Positions 23,401 to 36,872 are shown, counted from the first letter of the stretch. The stretch is DNA of 64,000 bases from Macropodus opercularis (GCA_030770545.1 CM061090.1:10991501-11055500); one strand, 5' to 3'. Notes: generated from the sequence alone by a model not told the origin. Program-made: numbers and translations.

Positions 23401-24791
23401 TGGTTTGGGGAAGCACACATGCACAGACACTCATTTTCTCATTAGCAGTTTCAGGTTTTCTTCAATAGCAGACCTGAATAAACCCTGTTCCGCTGTTTAT
23501 CCTTAAACTACAGTGTGACAAATTTTGACAAAAACGTCTATGTTGAAATATAGAAATCCAATTGTAGCATGGATTTGAATGATTGATGTACTAATATTGA
23601 ATTTTCCTTCTACAGTGCAATGAAGTATCACTCAGAGCTTCGCTGCGTGGTCGTGACTGTTGGGATGGGTGAGTAAGGCCCAGCTTGGTTTTTATTCCAC
23701 TGCTGATTTTCTGTCAAATGAAGGTTACAGCTACCACCGTTAGACATACTGACAAGTATTACACGATACACTGACTGTTCCTTGGGCAACAACTGAGTCC
23801 ACCAATGTCACTATTACATAAAACACAGCTCTCTGATCACAACACCCACCAGTGTTAGATGTACAATATCAAATTCAGCCAGACCACAAATAGTCAAACA
23901 GAGAAACTCCCTTAACACAAATGATTAACTCCACTACACCAACAAAACACAAGCACAAAGCTATTACAACAATTACCAGTGAAAGGAGCTTAACCAGTGT
24001 TTCCTCTGTTACTACAGCACCAACTCCTCTTCTGGTCAGACATCGAGGTGAGTACTACTAGTGAGGTTGTGTTTCAGGACCTGACTAATAAACGAGGAGT
24101 GAAATGACAGCACGTCTCTTTGACAGCACTGAGTTGTCTGCAAAGAGTCTGTGCAGTGTCTGGCTAGTTGGCTACAGCCTGGTTTGTAATGTTGAGTCAC
24201 TTTGCTTCTAGCTGTTGTAGCCTTGACAGTGAAGGTCTCCCCCTCATCTCCAGTGTCTGAGGAAGACATCAGGAATGCCATCATCCAAGAGGTGGGTCTC
24301 TTCTAGTGACAAACGACCATAAAAAAACTATTTGTCATGGGCAGTGACTGGTTCGCCCTAGTGCACGTCAACAAGGTGAAGACTAGATGTCTAAGTATGT
24401 GAAGTGGTTTGCTTTTGTGTGTTTATCTAAATGATTAAAACCTGTGTTTGAACCTTTCTGACTCTCGTTTCAATGTGGCTCCGCCCTAAAAACAATTCAA
24501 CAAAACATTTCACCATCTTGTTTGAAATGTAAAACTTGTTGAAATTTGTATAAAGTGTTAATGCAAATGTTGTGGACAGGGGTCCTCCACAACACTAAGA
24601 TCACCACGTACGTATGAAACAAACCTCCAGACACAAACACAAACTCCAACCATTTCCAACCACGTCTCAGCATCGAAACTACTTGTTTCCTTCTGTAGGT
24701 CAAACATGAACTGACCAGAAGAGGAATAGCATCAAATGTGACGCTACACCTTGAGAGGAGTGACACAACCGCAGAAACCCCTGGTTGTTGA
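20450..24791 (+). CDS. Mucin-like gene B: secreted paralogue with almost no mucin exon
   Basis: Eleven exons: 20450-20563, 21309-21499, 21743-21871, 21953-22091, 22189-22366, 22542-22683, 23017-23160, 23616-23668, 24018-24047, 24212-24291 and 24699-24791. They total 1,293 nt, giving 430 aa, with phases agreeing at every junction. Exon 1 encodes a signal peptide (MLPLLLLLLLGSNCNA) then the family motif FMGTVMTYYP. Exon 2 is Cys-rich (LCTE, WSC, LDCG, EWCQ). Exon 4 has FDPDGDDVRCR and an SECNPC end. Exon 5 has VVQMVMEDFPKQ, exon 6 PSCTEGLYLPKF, exon 7 LTWTPSPSEDGE and HPICFVVQA, and exon 8 SELRCVVVTVG. Exon 9, the site of the mucin array in A, is only 30 bp. The product should be secreted. The ectodomain is not one I can name; it could be a ligand-binding or mucus-structural module. 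An alternative longer exon 9 starting near 23904 is possible. Confidence 0.85.
20613..20755 (+). repeat. SINE/L2-tail fragment in gene B intron 1
   Basis: It contains the common fish tail text (tctaaattgcccgtaggtgt, then tgactgacaggtgacat and agactccagc) seen in tRNA-derived SINEs with an L2-like end. The 5' tRNA-like part is missing. Confidence 0.6.
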
Positions 24792-25492
24792 TGTTGTTTT
24801 TAACGTTCATAAAGCCATAATAAAATGAATTCCTGGTTTGGTTTCCAGCTCAGTTCAGTAGCCAGGTACGGCTTTCAACATGCAAACATTTCAACATTTT
24901 AGCCTCCGACTCTGATGTACGTCGTTCCTGATGAAGCTCTGTCTAAATAGCTGTGTCTCTATTAATTATCTTCTTCTTAATTCTCTTCTTTTGAAGAAGT
25001 GAAAATATAAACTTTGATTTTCCATTTATACCTTTACAACCTTAAATATAAGACGACACAGAAACATAAAGGTGTGTTAAAACAGTGAATCATACTGAGA
25101 TGAATTGGATTAGTGGAACAGGCAGAGGGAGCCATTGCCAAAAGAATGGAATTTTGAATTGCAATTGTTTGTATTTTTCTGTTTATAATGTGTCCTGAAC
25201 TACTTTTACACATAATATATATACACATATAAGCATATACTTGTATATATATGTATATGTATATTTCTAGTGTCTGAGTGGATGAATTGGTGTTAAACAC
25301 TAAATCTAAATATATTCATAGTCTCTTTGTTCATACTGGTTAAGTCAGACAAGCAGATGATCATTGTCTCACAGCTGCAGTGCACGTAAGAGACATTTTC
25401 TCATGCACTGCTCCTCCCAAGTCATTCCTGGAGAAACAGAAAGAAAAGGAGAAGCAGGAATCTGACCGTTCAGTTCTGCTGTACGTGGACAC
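24792..25492. other. Spacer between genes B and C, with an AT-rich tract
   Basis: No coding content is supported. It has a polyadenylation-like AATAAAA near 24820 for gene B and an alternating TATA-rich tract at about 25205-25268. Confidence 0.4.
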
Positions 25493-28400
25493 ATGGACAC
25501 ATTCACCACGTGTCTGTCTTTGCTGCTGTTGGTGCTGGTCGCCTGTAATGCCCAACTGTCTCCACTCACTAACCCTTTTATGGGGACAGTGATGACCTAC
25601 TATCCAACAACCACGTTCACAAACGGATCTGTCACGGTATGTACAGTTTCCTTCTTTTCTACATCAGCTTCACTGACTCAGTAGTTTTTCTGTTTGACAT
25701 TTCACTATATTTTTGTTAAAATTTAAAATATTTTTGAGGACTTTCCTGAGCAGTGAACACTAACACATTTACACAATACGTGTATGGAAATCGAGCCTAT
25801 TGTTCTAAACCCTGTCTACCCTATCGTGTAAATGATATTCCCTGACGGCCGCGGCCTCTTACTGCAGGGTAATTTAGTTTTGAGAGCAATAGTGAGGCTC
25901 TTGGGCAGATGATCGTAATGTTATGGCCGATTGGTGTAAAAATCTAAATACTGACTTTACAAACATTAAAGTAAGAAAAAACATCAAATATGCAACAATG
26001 TTGTGTGAGTGAATATTATGGCTGTTCAATGAATTTTTAGTACAGTTCCATCTTGTAGACAGGTGCTTTACCTAGTATGTCCATCACTCTGGACACTCTC
26101 TGGTTTCAAAATAAACATCTACATTAACATTTACTCTGCTTGTTTGTCTTGAATATTTCTATTAATGTCAAACACTTCTCAACCCTCTGCAGGTGAATAT
26201 TCGCTATAAGCTGAACTTCCAGTTGTGCACAGAAATGCAGTGGCAGTGTCTGACTGGGGACTGTGGTAATGAAAGTGTAGTGGTGAGCACCGTCATGATC
26301 AACAACGCTGACAGCTGGTGTCAGACAGAGGGAATCTCAACTCGGCAGGTTCCCAGCAACGCCCCATTTCAGCTGTGGTGAGTCTCAGTCAAAATAATTC
26401 CCAGACCATGAAAAGGCGGCTTTTAATGCTGACACATCGTCCTGAGCTCTTTGCTTAGCTGTGTTTCTGTTCATGCATGTCTGCCTGTTGTTGCATTCAA
26501 TTCATTGGTGCATCTTATGGAACTTTTAATTGATCTTGGTTGATCACAAAATTGAAATATAATACACAGAACTACAGAGAAAAGCAGAGTTAGCATAAAG
26601 AAGCAGGGTGTGGAGCAGACTCAGTGACGACGTGGATCAGAGTGGACGAACAGAAAGCCCAGCAGGAGATGACTCTGCTCTGATCACCACAGGTTCAATG
26701 GTGGTGACTGGATAAGTAACGCAGATGCTATTGTAAGTTCGAAAGCAGTGACTCTGGTAGAACTGAGGACTCGGTCGGATACTGGCAAAGCCAACACCTC
26801 ACCCCAGACCACCATCCTGCCAATTCTGAGGTGAGTCTTCTCAGTGTTCACTGTGCAGGAAGCAACACATGGAAGGTCTTTATTTTAGGTTTCTATAAAT
26901 GTAAAAGAATGTTAATGAGTCACTGTCTCGTTTATTATGTACAGCATGTAACTGCTCTTCCTTGGCGCTGCAATGTCCCCTGAATGTTTTATTCATCTCT
27001 CTCAGAGATCCTTCCTGTGGGAGAGTCTACAGTCTCTTGAACTTTGACCCTGATGGAGACGATGTTAAATGTAGACCAGGAAATGCATCACTGTCAGAAT
27101 GTGACTCCTGCAGACTCAATATCAGTTTATTCTCAGTGAGTAACTAAACTGCAAAGAAACTCTTACATAAATCTCACATTTGCATCATCTTGTATTTTAT
27201 GACCTAGGAAATTAAAAAAGTTTTGCCTTATTGTCTTTTTTCAGGACACCTGCACCTTTTCAATACTTAAATTAGGAGTAATTGAAGGAAGTCAACGTCA
27301 CGCTGTACAACTTGTGATGGAGGACTTTCCCAAACAGACAATCACCTTGAATCAATCCAACGGGGCTCAGACAACGTTAACTACCAGTGATGCTATCAGC
27401 AAGATCCCTGTGCAGTTCATTTTTCAGGGTACGTTTCTGAGACGTTGGAGTCGCATTCCAGTCCGAAAATGTAATCTTATTGCATCACAGCTGTCAGTAG
27501 TTGTCTGAAGGGCAAATTAAAGCCATACTTTAGTCTGACACTGTGCAGCACAGACAGGTTGCATTTCAGTGATTTGTTTCTTTGTTCCTCCAGTCGATCC
27601 TCCGGCACCATCCTGCACAGAGGGACTCTATCTCCCCATGTTCCTGCCTCCAACCCCAACCCATGGTGCTCAGTTGTTCACCGCTGTCAATCAGATCCTG
27701 CAGATAGACATCACAGCACAGGCAAATGTATCCACGTATGGCAAAAAGCAGAGAGAATATACTGTACCACCCAAATAAAAGTGTTTCACTTCCAAATTTA
27801 TATGCATTTTTATTTCTGGCTCCTCAGGGTTTCTGGTGTTGTGGTCAGTGGGCCAAATAACATGATCCAGAGCACATCAGGACCAGGACAGTTCACTCTG
27901 ATATGGATACCGTCTCAGAGCGAGGACGGAGAAAGCCATCCCATCTGTTTTGTTGTTGAAGCATCACTCAAGTAAGTGTCTGAAAACAATGTGGAAACAC
28001 TGACAGAGTGCTCCCAGTGTTGTTCATCCAGAAGCACAGCTCACAGCTAAGTCTGCGTTACATTTGTTTCAAATTTGCCTTTGTTCAGTTCAGATCTGTA
28101 CCAATCAGCCCTACGATGTGTTATTGTGACCGTTGGAAACGGTGAGTATGGTAATCCCATCTGTCACCATTTTAATTCCATGACGGATGTCCTGGACTGT
28201 TAAAGTTGTTTTGTTATCCATTGGCAGACCCAAACACAAATGCTCCTCCCTCTACATCTCCTTCACCAACTGCAACTCCACCGGACACAGACAACACATC
28301 TACCACAACAGATACACCCTCTCCACTAGTTAATGCCACGTCCCCCTCCACAAATTCAACCACTCCAAACACAGTCAACATAAATACTTCACCACCTTCT

Positions 28401-29642
28401 CCAACGAGTATGGCTACTTCACAAATGACGCTGCCTGCAACATGTGAGTATAACAAGTTAAAGATAGAATGTCAAACTTGATTTCTCACTGGCAAATACT
28501 GCACAGGGGCAGCCTCAGAGCAAGAAGGTCCCGGGTTCGATTCCCGGAGGCAACCGGGAGTTTGCATGTTCGCCCCGTCTCTAGTTTCCTCTCACAGTCA
28601 AAAGAAAATGCAGTTAGCTCAATTGGAAAGAACACGTAATTGCCCATAGGTGTAGGCCATGTGGCCCTGCTATAGACCAATTTGTTCAGGGTGTACCCTG
28701 CCTCTCGCCCAAAAGCCGTGAAGAAGATGAATGAATGAAATACTGCACAGGTCCAAAATGGAGGAAGCTTTCATAGCTGATTGGCTGTGTGGGCGAGAGT
28801 GTTCTATGCCGTCATCTCTTTTTACTTTTACTGTTACTTTACTTACATTTGTGAAGAGATGTGTCATGAGGAAGTTAACAGGATATCAAGACGTACTGTA
28901 CTTACTGTAAATAGTGGGTAAGAACTGGCAGCTGTGTGGCAGCAAACTGAGGTTGCACCTTGTTAATTGTAGTAGTTCACCTCACTGGGTCCACATCACC
29001 AAGCTTTACAAGCAATGACAAAGACGCACACATCTATTTTAGTGCAACGGTCTGGGGTGTAAAAAATCTATTAGTGGAACATTATAAAGTCTAAATCACT
29101 ACTGTCATACGTTTTGTGTCATTGTAATGATGTGAATGAAATCTGACTTTATGTAAGTATGTATAAGTGTATATACTAGTATACAGTAGAGGCCTGCACA
29201 CTAAGTTTTAAACTTCAGTATATAGAGAGACTATAGATGAAATAGATACAGTTGGTTAAACATTTGCTATTGCATGTGATCATCATCTCATCAGCTCCAT
29301 TTCTGACCTTCATTCTAATTGTTCTAGATATTGTCGGTCTGGGTGTGAAGATTTCCTCTTTGACCCCTCTGTCTGACATCGCGTCAATCATCCAGCAGGT
29401 CAGTCTCTTATCGATAGTGTGTTAGTTATTAAGTTCTGTGTGAAATACGTCAATCGCTAAAACCTGTTCTTAAGCCTTACACAGAGCCAACGTGCCGTAA
29501 CTGAGCACTGATCTTAGTGGAGCATTCAATGTTCCTTTGTGTTCTCCAGGTGAAAGGCAGGCTGGTGAGTCTGGGGCTGCCACACGACATCACTATGCGC
29601 AACGTGAGCGCTGTGCAGCACTTAACACCTCCTGGCTCATAG
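25493..29642 (+). CDS. Mucin-like gene C: secreted paralogue with a short S/T/P exon
   Basis: Eleven exons: 25493-25636, 26193-26377, 26693-26830, 27006-27135, 27245-27428, 27594-27735, 27828-27971, 28089-28141, 28228-28443, 29328-29398 and 29550-29642. They total 1,500 nt, giving 499 aa in frame. The ATG is followed by a signal peptide (TTCLSLLLLVLVACNA) and the same FMGTVMTYYP motif as B. Ectodomain exons mirror B: LCTEMQWQC, FDPDGDDVKCR, MEDFPKQTITL, PSCTEGLYLPMF, HPICFVVEA, ALRCVIVTVGN. Exon 9 (216 bp) is Ser/Thr/Pro-rich without tandem repeats, a small mucin-type linker. The final exons encode a conserved amphipathic end (SLTPLSDIASIIQQ, then VKGRLVSLGLP) ending in TAG. No transmembrane segment is seen. 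Function is unknown; a secreted epithelial or mucus protein is inferred from composition. Confidence 0.87.
28496..28735 (+). repeat. tRNA-derived SINE with L2-like tail in gene C intron 9
   Basis: It has a polymerase III B-box-like GGTTCGATTCCC near 28532, then gagtttgcatgttcgcccc, a region resembling cacagtcaaaagaaaatgcagttagctcaattgg, and the tail cagggtgtaccctgcctctcgccc. The order matches widespread fish SINEs. Diverged and inactive. Confidence 0.75.
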
Positions 29643-32600
29643 CTATGTCTCTCTGATCGATTCAGCAAAACGTGTGTGATTTTATTTGTTTGCTAACATT
29701 CACTATCAATCAACACTTCAAGTTGTTTATTGTAACTGTAAAAAGTTGTTACAGTAAATTAAACTTGCTTTTTATCTCATTTTAAATTAGGTTAAGTAAT
29801 GAAACCATATTAAAATGATAACAGAAAAGTGTTTTGTGCTGTAGATTTTGAATTTGCCTCATTGCGTTTTCTGTTTAGATCAGGCTGAAACAAGCACATC
29901 CCAACGTTCAACAATACTAAAAACGAAAACACAGCAGCGCATTTGTCACAGCAAGCCAGTACCATGATCGTTAACACTGACCTGGACTTACAGTTTGAAA
30001 TGGTTTTAGGTGTTACAGACATCTTAAGTGCACATTGTTGAATTTGTTCGTCTGAATCCTGGACCAGCAAGTTAATAACTACACCAAAAAAGACACAAAA
30101 ACCAATTCAACATAATTTAATTGTAATTGTTTCCAAAAAGCTCAATTTAAGGGAAAACTGTAAAATCCTTTGTTCCCTTTGCAAATGTTTAAGACCATCT
30201 TTAACCAAGTCATAATAAAAAACAAGTTTCAGTAACTTTTCCAGACATGCTGTTTTTGAATCACATCAGCCTTTGTAAGTTTTATTATTACATTACATTA
30301 AAGCACCAGTGGCAATAGAACAGCACTAATCAATTCATCACCCTTAATAACTACTTAAAAACAAAACAATGGTGAAATGTATTGTACCAAAACAAAAACA
30401 CAACCAAATAATAATGAAGCTGAGTGTGAATGAATAAGCACTGCAAACACTTTCCAAGCTTTCATCATGCTTCAGTAAGTTAAAAAGTCGTTCTCTATAA
30501 ATATGAGTAATTAGATTTTCTCAGTATATTAAAAAAGGCAGATCACTGCATGTGAATAAAGTCACATGATCAGTGTCAGAGCTTGTCAAAGGAACCCAGA
30601 GACATGTTCTTGTTTTAAGTAACATGTAAAAGTTACCATGAATTAATAATTCACATAATCCACTGGAGCACTTGTCTTAATTTGTATGTGAAAGTCACAT
30701 TCGGCAGAGTTCAAACACTGAATTCAGGAAAAACTGCTGTACATACACATAAAAACACACTGAGGGGTGAAGCTACTGTTGTAAAGTATTTGTGTTATCT
30801 GTTTGAGTTAGAGTGTTGCAGTAATGTCCATCACACATCTGTTTACATTTTGATAATATCCCCAGTACTGACCTATTGTACAGAAAACCTGATTGTGCCT
30901 ATTTGATCACCAACCTACTCCTATTAATCATCATGTGATTATTAGGAGGCTGTTTGTGGGCTATAATCTTTAAGCATTAGGGCATCAAATCAAAGGACGA
31001 CCCTGTTGAGTGAAGGCAGCTATATACAATAAAAAAAAGTTAAGAGTCGTCTGTTCACTAAGATGTAGCAGAAAACTGAGGGGTGCAGTCTGAGTGTGTA
31101 CTATGTGTGTTTTATGAAGACCAAACAACATTAAATATTGTCAAACGATAAAAGGATAATGTGTGTGTAGTAGTAGTAGTGTTACATAAACACATGAATA
31201 AGGGAACAAACTAAACGCATCGCAAAAAGAACCTTTGTAGATTATTTTCCCGTTTGTTTATGTTGTACTGTTAATATCACATTACAGTTTATGGGTATTC
31301 ATAGGAAGTAATGGAGGATAGTTCACTGTTTTTATATTGACCTGGTCACTGGAAAATGTCATAGCCAAAAATAAAAGTAAATGTGTTACCTATTGTGCTT
31401 TTGGCATCAAGATGCCGGAGAACACAGAGATCCAGTAATATAATATGTAAACGAACACAAAAGTCTGGACATGACCCTTTCATGACATACACAAAGACAT
31501 TTGATTTCCAGTCACTGCTGGAAGCCACGAACCTTGTTTAACAAATGTGGGGGGACTGAAACCCAGAACCACAGTGACCATTTCAGCAACAGAAAAATGC
31601 ATTTACTTTTACAATGAGATGTTCAGTGTTCACACACTCAATTATAATAATGTCCTTTTTACAAATATTAGCACACACTGAAAAAACCCAAGAGAACTTG
31701 ACCTGATTTAAGGTAACTGACCACTAAGCTCCACTCGTACAGATGGGAAATAAATAAAAGTCACACAAATCTCTATCAGTGCAACCCCAGTAATTATTTA
31801 TATCTTATTTTGAACAATTAAAATAAACACAAATAAAATTGGATTCTGAAAAAAAAAATTCAGCCACAAACTACTTGCAACATTCACAGTTCACAGTTTT
31901 TTGTTAAGTGTAAAACCAAGAAGGCGATACTACACCACTTCCCTAAGTGGTGAGACATGGTTATCATGACTAATGACAAGACGTCTACCGCCTCAGACTC
32001 CAGGGACTCGTCTTATGACCCATGACACAAGCCGGTTGTCAGACATGCTGAGCGTGTGTCAGCTTGGTTTCAGCTTTTTGACATGCGGCAGGTTCAGCAC
32101 ACTGACTTGGCTGAAAGAGGCTGAAAGAGGCTGTTCTTGCCGAGTCACTGCATAAGAGGTGGAAACCTCAGAGATCTGTACAAATTGTCTGAGCAAGTGT
32201 TGTGGAAATGTCTCCTCTCCTTTGCCTTTCTGTCAGCCCACAGCCTGCTGCCACCTGCTGGTATGCAGAGCTATTGCCAAGATGACCTGAGGCAAGAGTC
32301 GGCTTACTGTGTCACAGCCCTTAGTTAAAAATGCCAGTTTCCCTTCGACTGAATACTTGGAGTCGTAAATACAGAGTTAACTCAGTGTTTCTGGGAGTTT
32401 CTCCAACCTCAGCAAGTCAGGAGCTAATGTTACCTTTAGGGTGTTTTGCACCCACACTCTGGTTTTCACATGTATAAATAAATATTTTGCGTATTGCGCA
32501 TCGCTGTCTGTAATCAGCATCTAGTTTACACAGACAGTTCTAATATATCATGGAGGCCTAATTTTAAATATTGGAACTATCAAGCCTGAAGATCTAATGT

Positions 32601-33030
32601 GAAATTTAGTTGAAGTTATTAAAACACATAATCAGCAGCTTTAGTGTAGGAATACCCACATAAGACCTGTAGAATTTAGTCAAAGTCCAGTGTCCACACA
32701 GGATTAAAGCCTCCAGCGTGTCAAAAGCCTCAAATTAAACAGATTAACATCAACATCATCAACATCAATTAAACATCAGTGCTCTTCCCACATTTGAGTC
32801 TATGGTCAAGATTGTTTTTAGGTCTTGGGGGATAAAGTTGCAAACACTCAGTGCAGTATCAGTCCGTAGTCTTAATTCATCCTCAGCCTTCATCTTACTT
32901 CCTCTTCACCTCACAAGTCCAAAGATAAGACATCATAGTTAGGCTGAAAATTCATTCACACAAATGCAAAGACACTCACGCAGTCTTTCTTACATCCTCC
33001 CCTCGCCCCCTCTTGCCCACAGGTCAAAGG
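29643..33030. other. Intergenic and 3' UTR stretch between gene C and the DHHC gene
   Basis: I see no exon, RNA gene or clear transposon in these 3.4 kb. The right part should be the 3' UTR of the minus-strand DHHC gene, whose stop is at 33031. The sequence is AT-rich with scattered short A/T runs. Confidence 0.4.
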
Positions 33031-36000
33031 TCAGACATCATAGTCGGGAAGGGCGGAGTAGATGATGCCACCGACCGCTGGAGGGCTGGAGTGAAGAGGA
33101 AGCAGCCAACAAAAAACCGAACCTGGAAGGGAAAAAAGAGAAGTGTTGACTGTACTTTTAAAGGTGGTGCATGATTCTTCTGTAACGATTCATTAAGGTT
33201 CATTCAGATCACGAATGTATAAATGTGTGTATAAAAAATGTTCATAAACTTTGAAACTCTGTAACAGCCCTCTCATTTTAAACTGTACACACAAAGTGTG
33301 GAACGTGTAGACGACAGACACAAACCCACCTCTTCCAAAGACCTCTCGCAGCAGTGCGAGCTTTGGCTTGCGAGTATGTGATGCCTGGTGAGGCAGACGT
33401 GAGGAGGTGGATGAAGAGGACGACGATGTGGAGCCTCTGTCCTTGATCATGAGCCTGTTCCTCATCTGCTCGATGGGAGTCTCGTCTGTGATTATGGAGA
33501 CCAGCTGGGACGAAAAGACCCAAACTCACATGAAGTGCACAATTATGTTAAGTCTGTATTTACTGTCACATATCAGCACACACACACGCTCCCAGAGATG
33601 ATTTTGATCCAGTGATTCTTCTCTACTTTAAGCAGTTACGTAGTTTTAAGACTTTTTATTTAATCTGCATAAGTTAACAGGTCAACGTGTTTCATTTAAG
33701 CCATTTCACAAAACTGAGTGTAGAATAAATTTGCATGCGTGTGTGTGTATGTACCTGATCATAGAAGATGACCATGACAAACACACCAAACAACACAGAC
33801 TCCACCAGGAGGATGATGTAGTGAGCACTGAGAGAGGAAGAGAAAACCATAGAACAGAAATGGAATTTAACAAAAATGTATCTGAATGTTGATTTAAAAA
33901 TAGGTGACACAGTTTCATATATATGTGCAGAAAGAGGTTCTCGAGCGAGGACAGCCCCTCGAAAGTCTCAGACAATTTCATCCAACTACCATTCATCCAT
34001 TAGGGATGTTTAATCTAAGACACTGCTTACCACTTGTTGTAACAAAATCAGACCCTATCCTGAACAGTGTCAGAACACGGACCAGCTCTTTCTCCGCCCT
34101 TCTCCAGTCTGCGTTCCTCACTGTAGCACTCACACTATCAGGTGTTTGCTGGGCACCTCCTCTCCTTCTTTGTCTGCATCGGCTTCTCTTTCGTTCCTTA
34201 TCCGCCACACCCAGGCCGACACCACCAAGACCATGGAATACAGACTAGCCATCCCTGCAGACATGGAGGAATTACAATACCAGCAGCATAACTTCAGCTG
34301 TACTTGCAGTAATATTAGTCATGTAGAAATGTCACAAGTAGAATCTGATATAAGAAACTATTAATAAGTGAGATGTTTTCTGTATATTCTCACCTGTGTA
34401 GAACAGGAACTGGATGAAATACTTCTGATTTAGCTCCCCAACACAGTTGTTGATCCTAAAACACAAACAATGAAATGAAAAACAAGACACTGATGACAAC
34501 TCCCAAAAAAGGAAAGACAAGTCAGACAAATGACAAAGTTATAGCAGCTGTTTTTCTTACCAGGGACAGTGATGATCCATGCGGCGTATACACCTCTGAC
34601 AGACACGGCAGTGATGTGCTCTGGGAGGTCTGTAGGTTTCACAGCGGCTGCACACCGTCCATCCCTCACAGCCCTGACAAAAGCAGCACAACAACTAATA
34701 CCTACCCACAGACTGAACAGGGTTTCAGTTAAACTTTTACTTTCCATGAAAAAATATTTAAAGATCATTAGAAAAACATCATGGTTATAACTACAGGACA
34801 GTGCATCATGTAAATTTAATTATGTTCATTTTATTAAGTAAAAATAAACAACATTTTTCAATAAGGAACAGTCAGTAAGGTCAGTAAATCAACCTGTAAA
34901 GTTCCTATAGAGTCTAAACACAAACTCCAATTCGACTCAAGTTGCACCAAATTTCTGTTGGTGCGTTTTGGTGCAGACATTCAACAAAACCACTGAGGTC
35001 AGGCTTTACAGACATCTGTCATTAAGCTCCAGTGTAGAAAATAACAAGCCCCACAGTCCAGCTGCCAAGATGTAAACACAGAGTAACCCTGACACTTATA
35101 TGCAGCTTTTAATAACATAGTTTTAATCAAAGAGAAGCTTCAGTCGGCCTCATAGTCCTGCTCTAATATCCTCATTGTTCAGGTCTTGTTATCTTAGTTC
35201 CCAACATTGATGTATTTCATAACAGTAATAGCAAAAATCCCTGCTTCTACACTACCACACGTTTAAATTGTAATTGTAATCTTAGTTGAAACAGTCTTTT
35301 ATAAAACTATGAACTTTTTAATTTATTTGGACAATTACACTTTGGCTGTTATATGTTAATATTATGGATTTAACTTGCACAGGAGATTTTTAGGTAGAGA
35401 AGAGCAACAGTAAACAATTTACAGATCATATTTCATTCACTCACCCGCTCATTCATCCGAGACGACTGCGAGCGAAGGTCTGAGAAGTCTATGGCTGTGT
35501 CTGGAAGTGGCACCATACCTGGAAAAGTAAGAGCAAGTCAAACACAGACTCTGCATCATTACACATCTCAGTGTATTAAGGTGGAAGAACACTAACTAAT
35601 AAATAGTTTACTGACCAGGATCTGAAAAGACAGCTTTGGCATGACAGGCCAGCAGTAGCAGCAGGATCAGGTTGAACACTGAACCATGCAGAGTACACCA
35701 CACACTGTCACAGACAAGAAATCATGATCGTTATACCAAACTGTCCCCTTTAACAAATAAAAAAACTGTACGGTTTTAATATATTTTACGTATAGAGTAT
35801 AACCAACGTGGGCCACAAATAGGAAAGTAAATGAGAGAAAGCGACCGTCTAACCATGCAGCAGCCACCTGAGCCGCATTGTGTTGGTGCGACTCAAACGC
35901 CTCACTTGTAAACAAAGAGCAACTCTTGTGTTATTTCGTGTCCATTAATAAGAAACTGTTATAAACGCATAACAAAAAACATATCCATTCACGTCACAAT

Positions 36001-36254
36001 TATAAAAAGACGTTTCTTGTTGACCAGAGTAAAAGCCTCGGGATGCTGCCTGACCTGCCAAATGAATGGAGATGGCAGTCGCCATGTCGTTTTAATGGTA
36101 TAAATGACAGACAAACACAAATTACCGACCTGCCCGCGTAGGCCGGGATGAGGACGTATTGAATGACCACATAATCCGCATAAAATACGCTAAAATAAGT
36201 TAAAATCAGACAGATGACACCGCAGGGATCTCGCCTACAGCGGAGAGACGCCAT
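33031..36254 (-). CDS. DHHC palmitoyltransferase, ZDHHC3/ZDHHC7-related
   Basis: Nine coding exons on the minus strand: 36130-36254, 35616-35704, 35445-35518, 34561-34673, 34394-34455, 34134-34254, 33755-33827, 33330-33504 and 33031-33122. They total 924 nt, giving 307 aa with agreeing phases. The product starts MASLRCRRDPCGVICL, with two early membrane spans (exon 1 and exon 2, NLILLLLLACHAKAVFSDPG, the DPG motif). The Cys-rich catalytic domain (exon 4: CSRCETYRPPRAHHC and RMDHHCPW) holds the DHHC tetrad with its nucleophilic Cys. Two more spans follow, in exons 5-6 and exon 7, then a cytosolic tail with a TDETPIEQMRNRL element (similar to TDET-IEQL of ZDHHC3/7) and a Ser-rich run. It ends PDYDV, a possible PDZ ligand. 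Such enzymes S-acylate membrane proteins at the Golgi or ER. I cannot assign a one-to-one orthologue. Confidence 0.88.
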
Positions 36255-36825
36255 CTTCTGCCGGGCTCCGCCCCCAGGTCCACTTCCGCGTGACGTCAGA
36301 AAGAGTCCTGATGATGCCTTCCCAGACAATTGGACAAAAATACCATGTTTCAATAAACTAATCCCCTCTAATGAGCAAGATCATTACACTAGAGTCCAGC
36401 TACTTTAAATAAAGATTTAACATTCAGCTGTTACCGTGATAGTCTGTGCTCAGTTTATCTAGTCAATACCATCCTGTTCTACCACCTTAGTTGACCTCCT
36501 TGGTGGATGTTGCTCAGTTCGCCAGTGGCTTCTGTCTGTCTCAAATCGTTCGGAAGTGCATTTGCAATTTACAATATGTGCACCACTAGTAGAAATGCCA
36601 TTGAAATACTGTCAGAATTGGTGAACTAGTGGCTCCTTTTACTACACAGAAAAATGGAGATTGGCAAATGTATCACTAGGACTATAGGGGTAACCTGAGA
36701 GTGAGGTTGATTGTTTTGATGTGTCCAACAAATAGAGGCTATATTATTTATTTGTATCATCTTTAGTAGTTTATAACACAAAGGCCTAACTGAACATAGA
36801 CACAACAATTGTAGGTAGGTAAATG

Positions 36826-36872
36826 CATAGATGGATAGATAGCTAGATATATAGCTATATATATATAGCTAT

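Noticed and set aside
28520..28560. tRNA-like box B suggesting a tRNA gene
   Set aside because: Only the B-box half is present and it runs into a SINE body and L2-like tail, so it is a retroposon.
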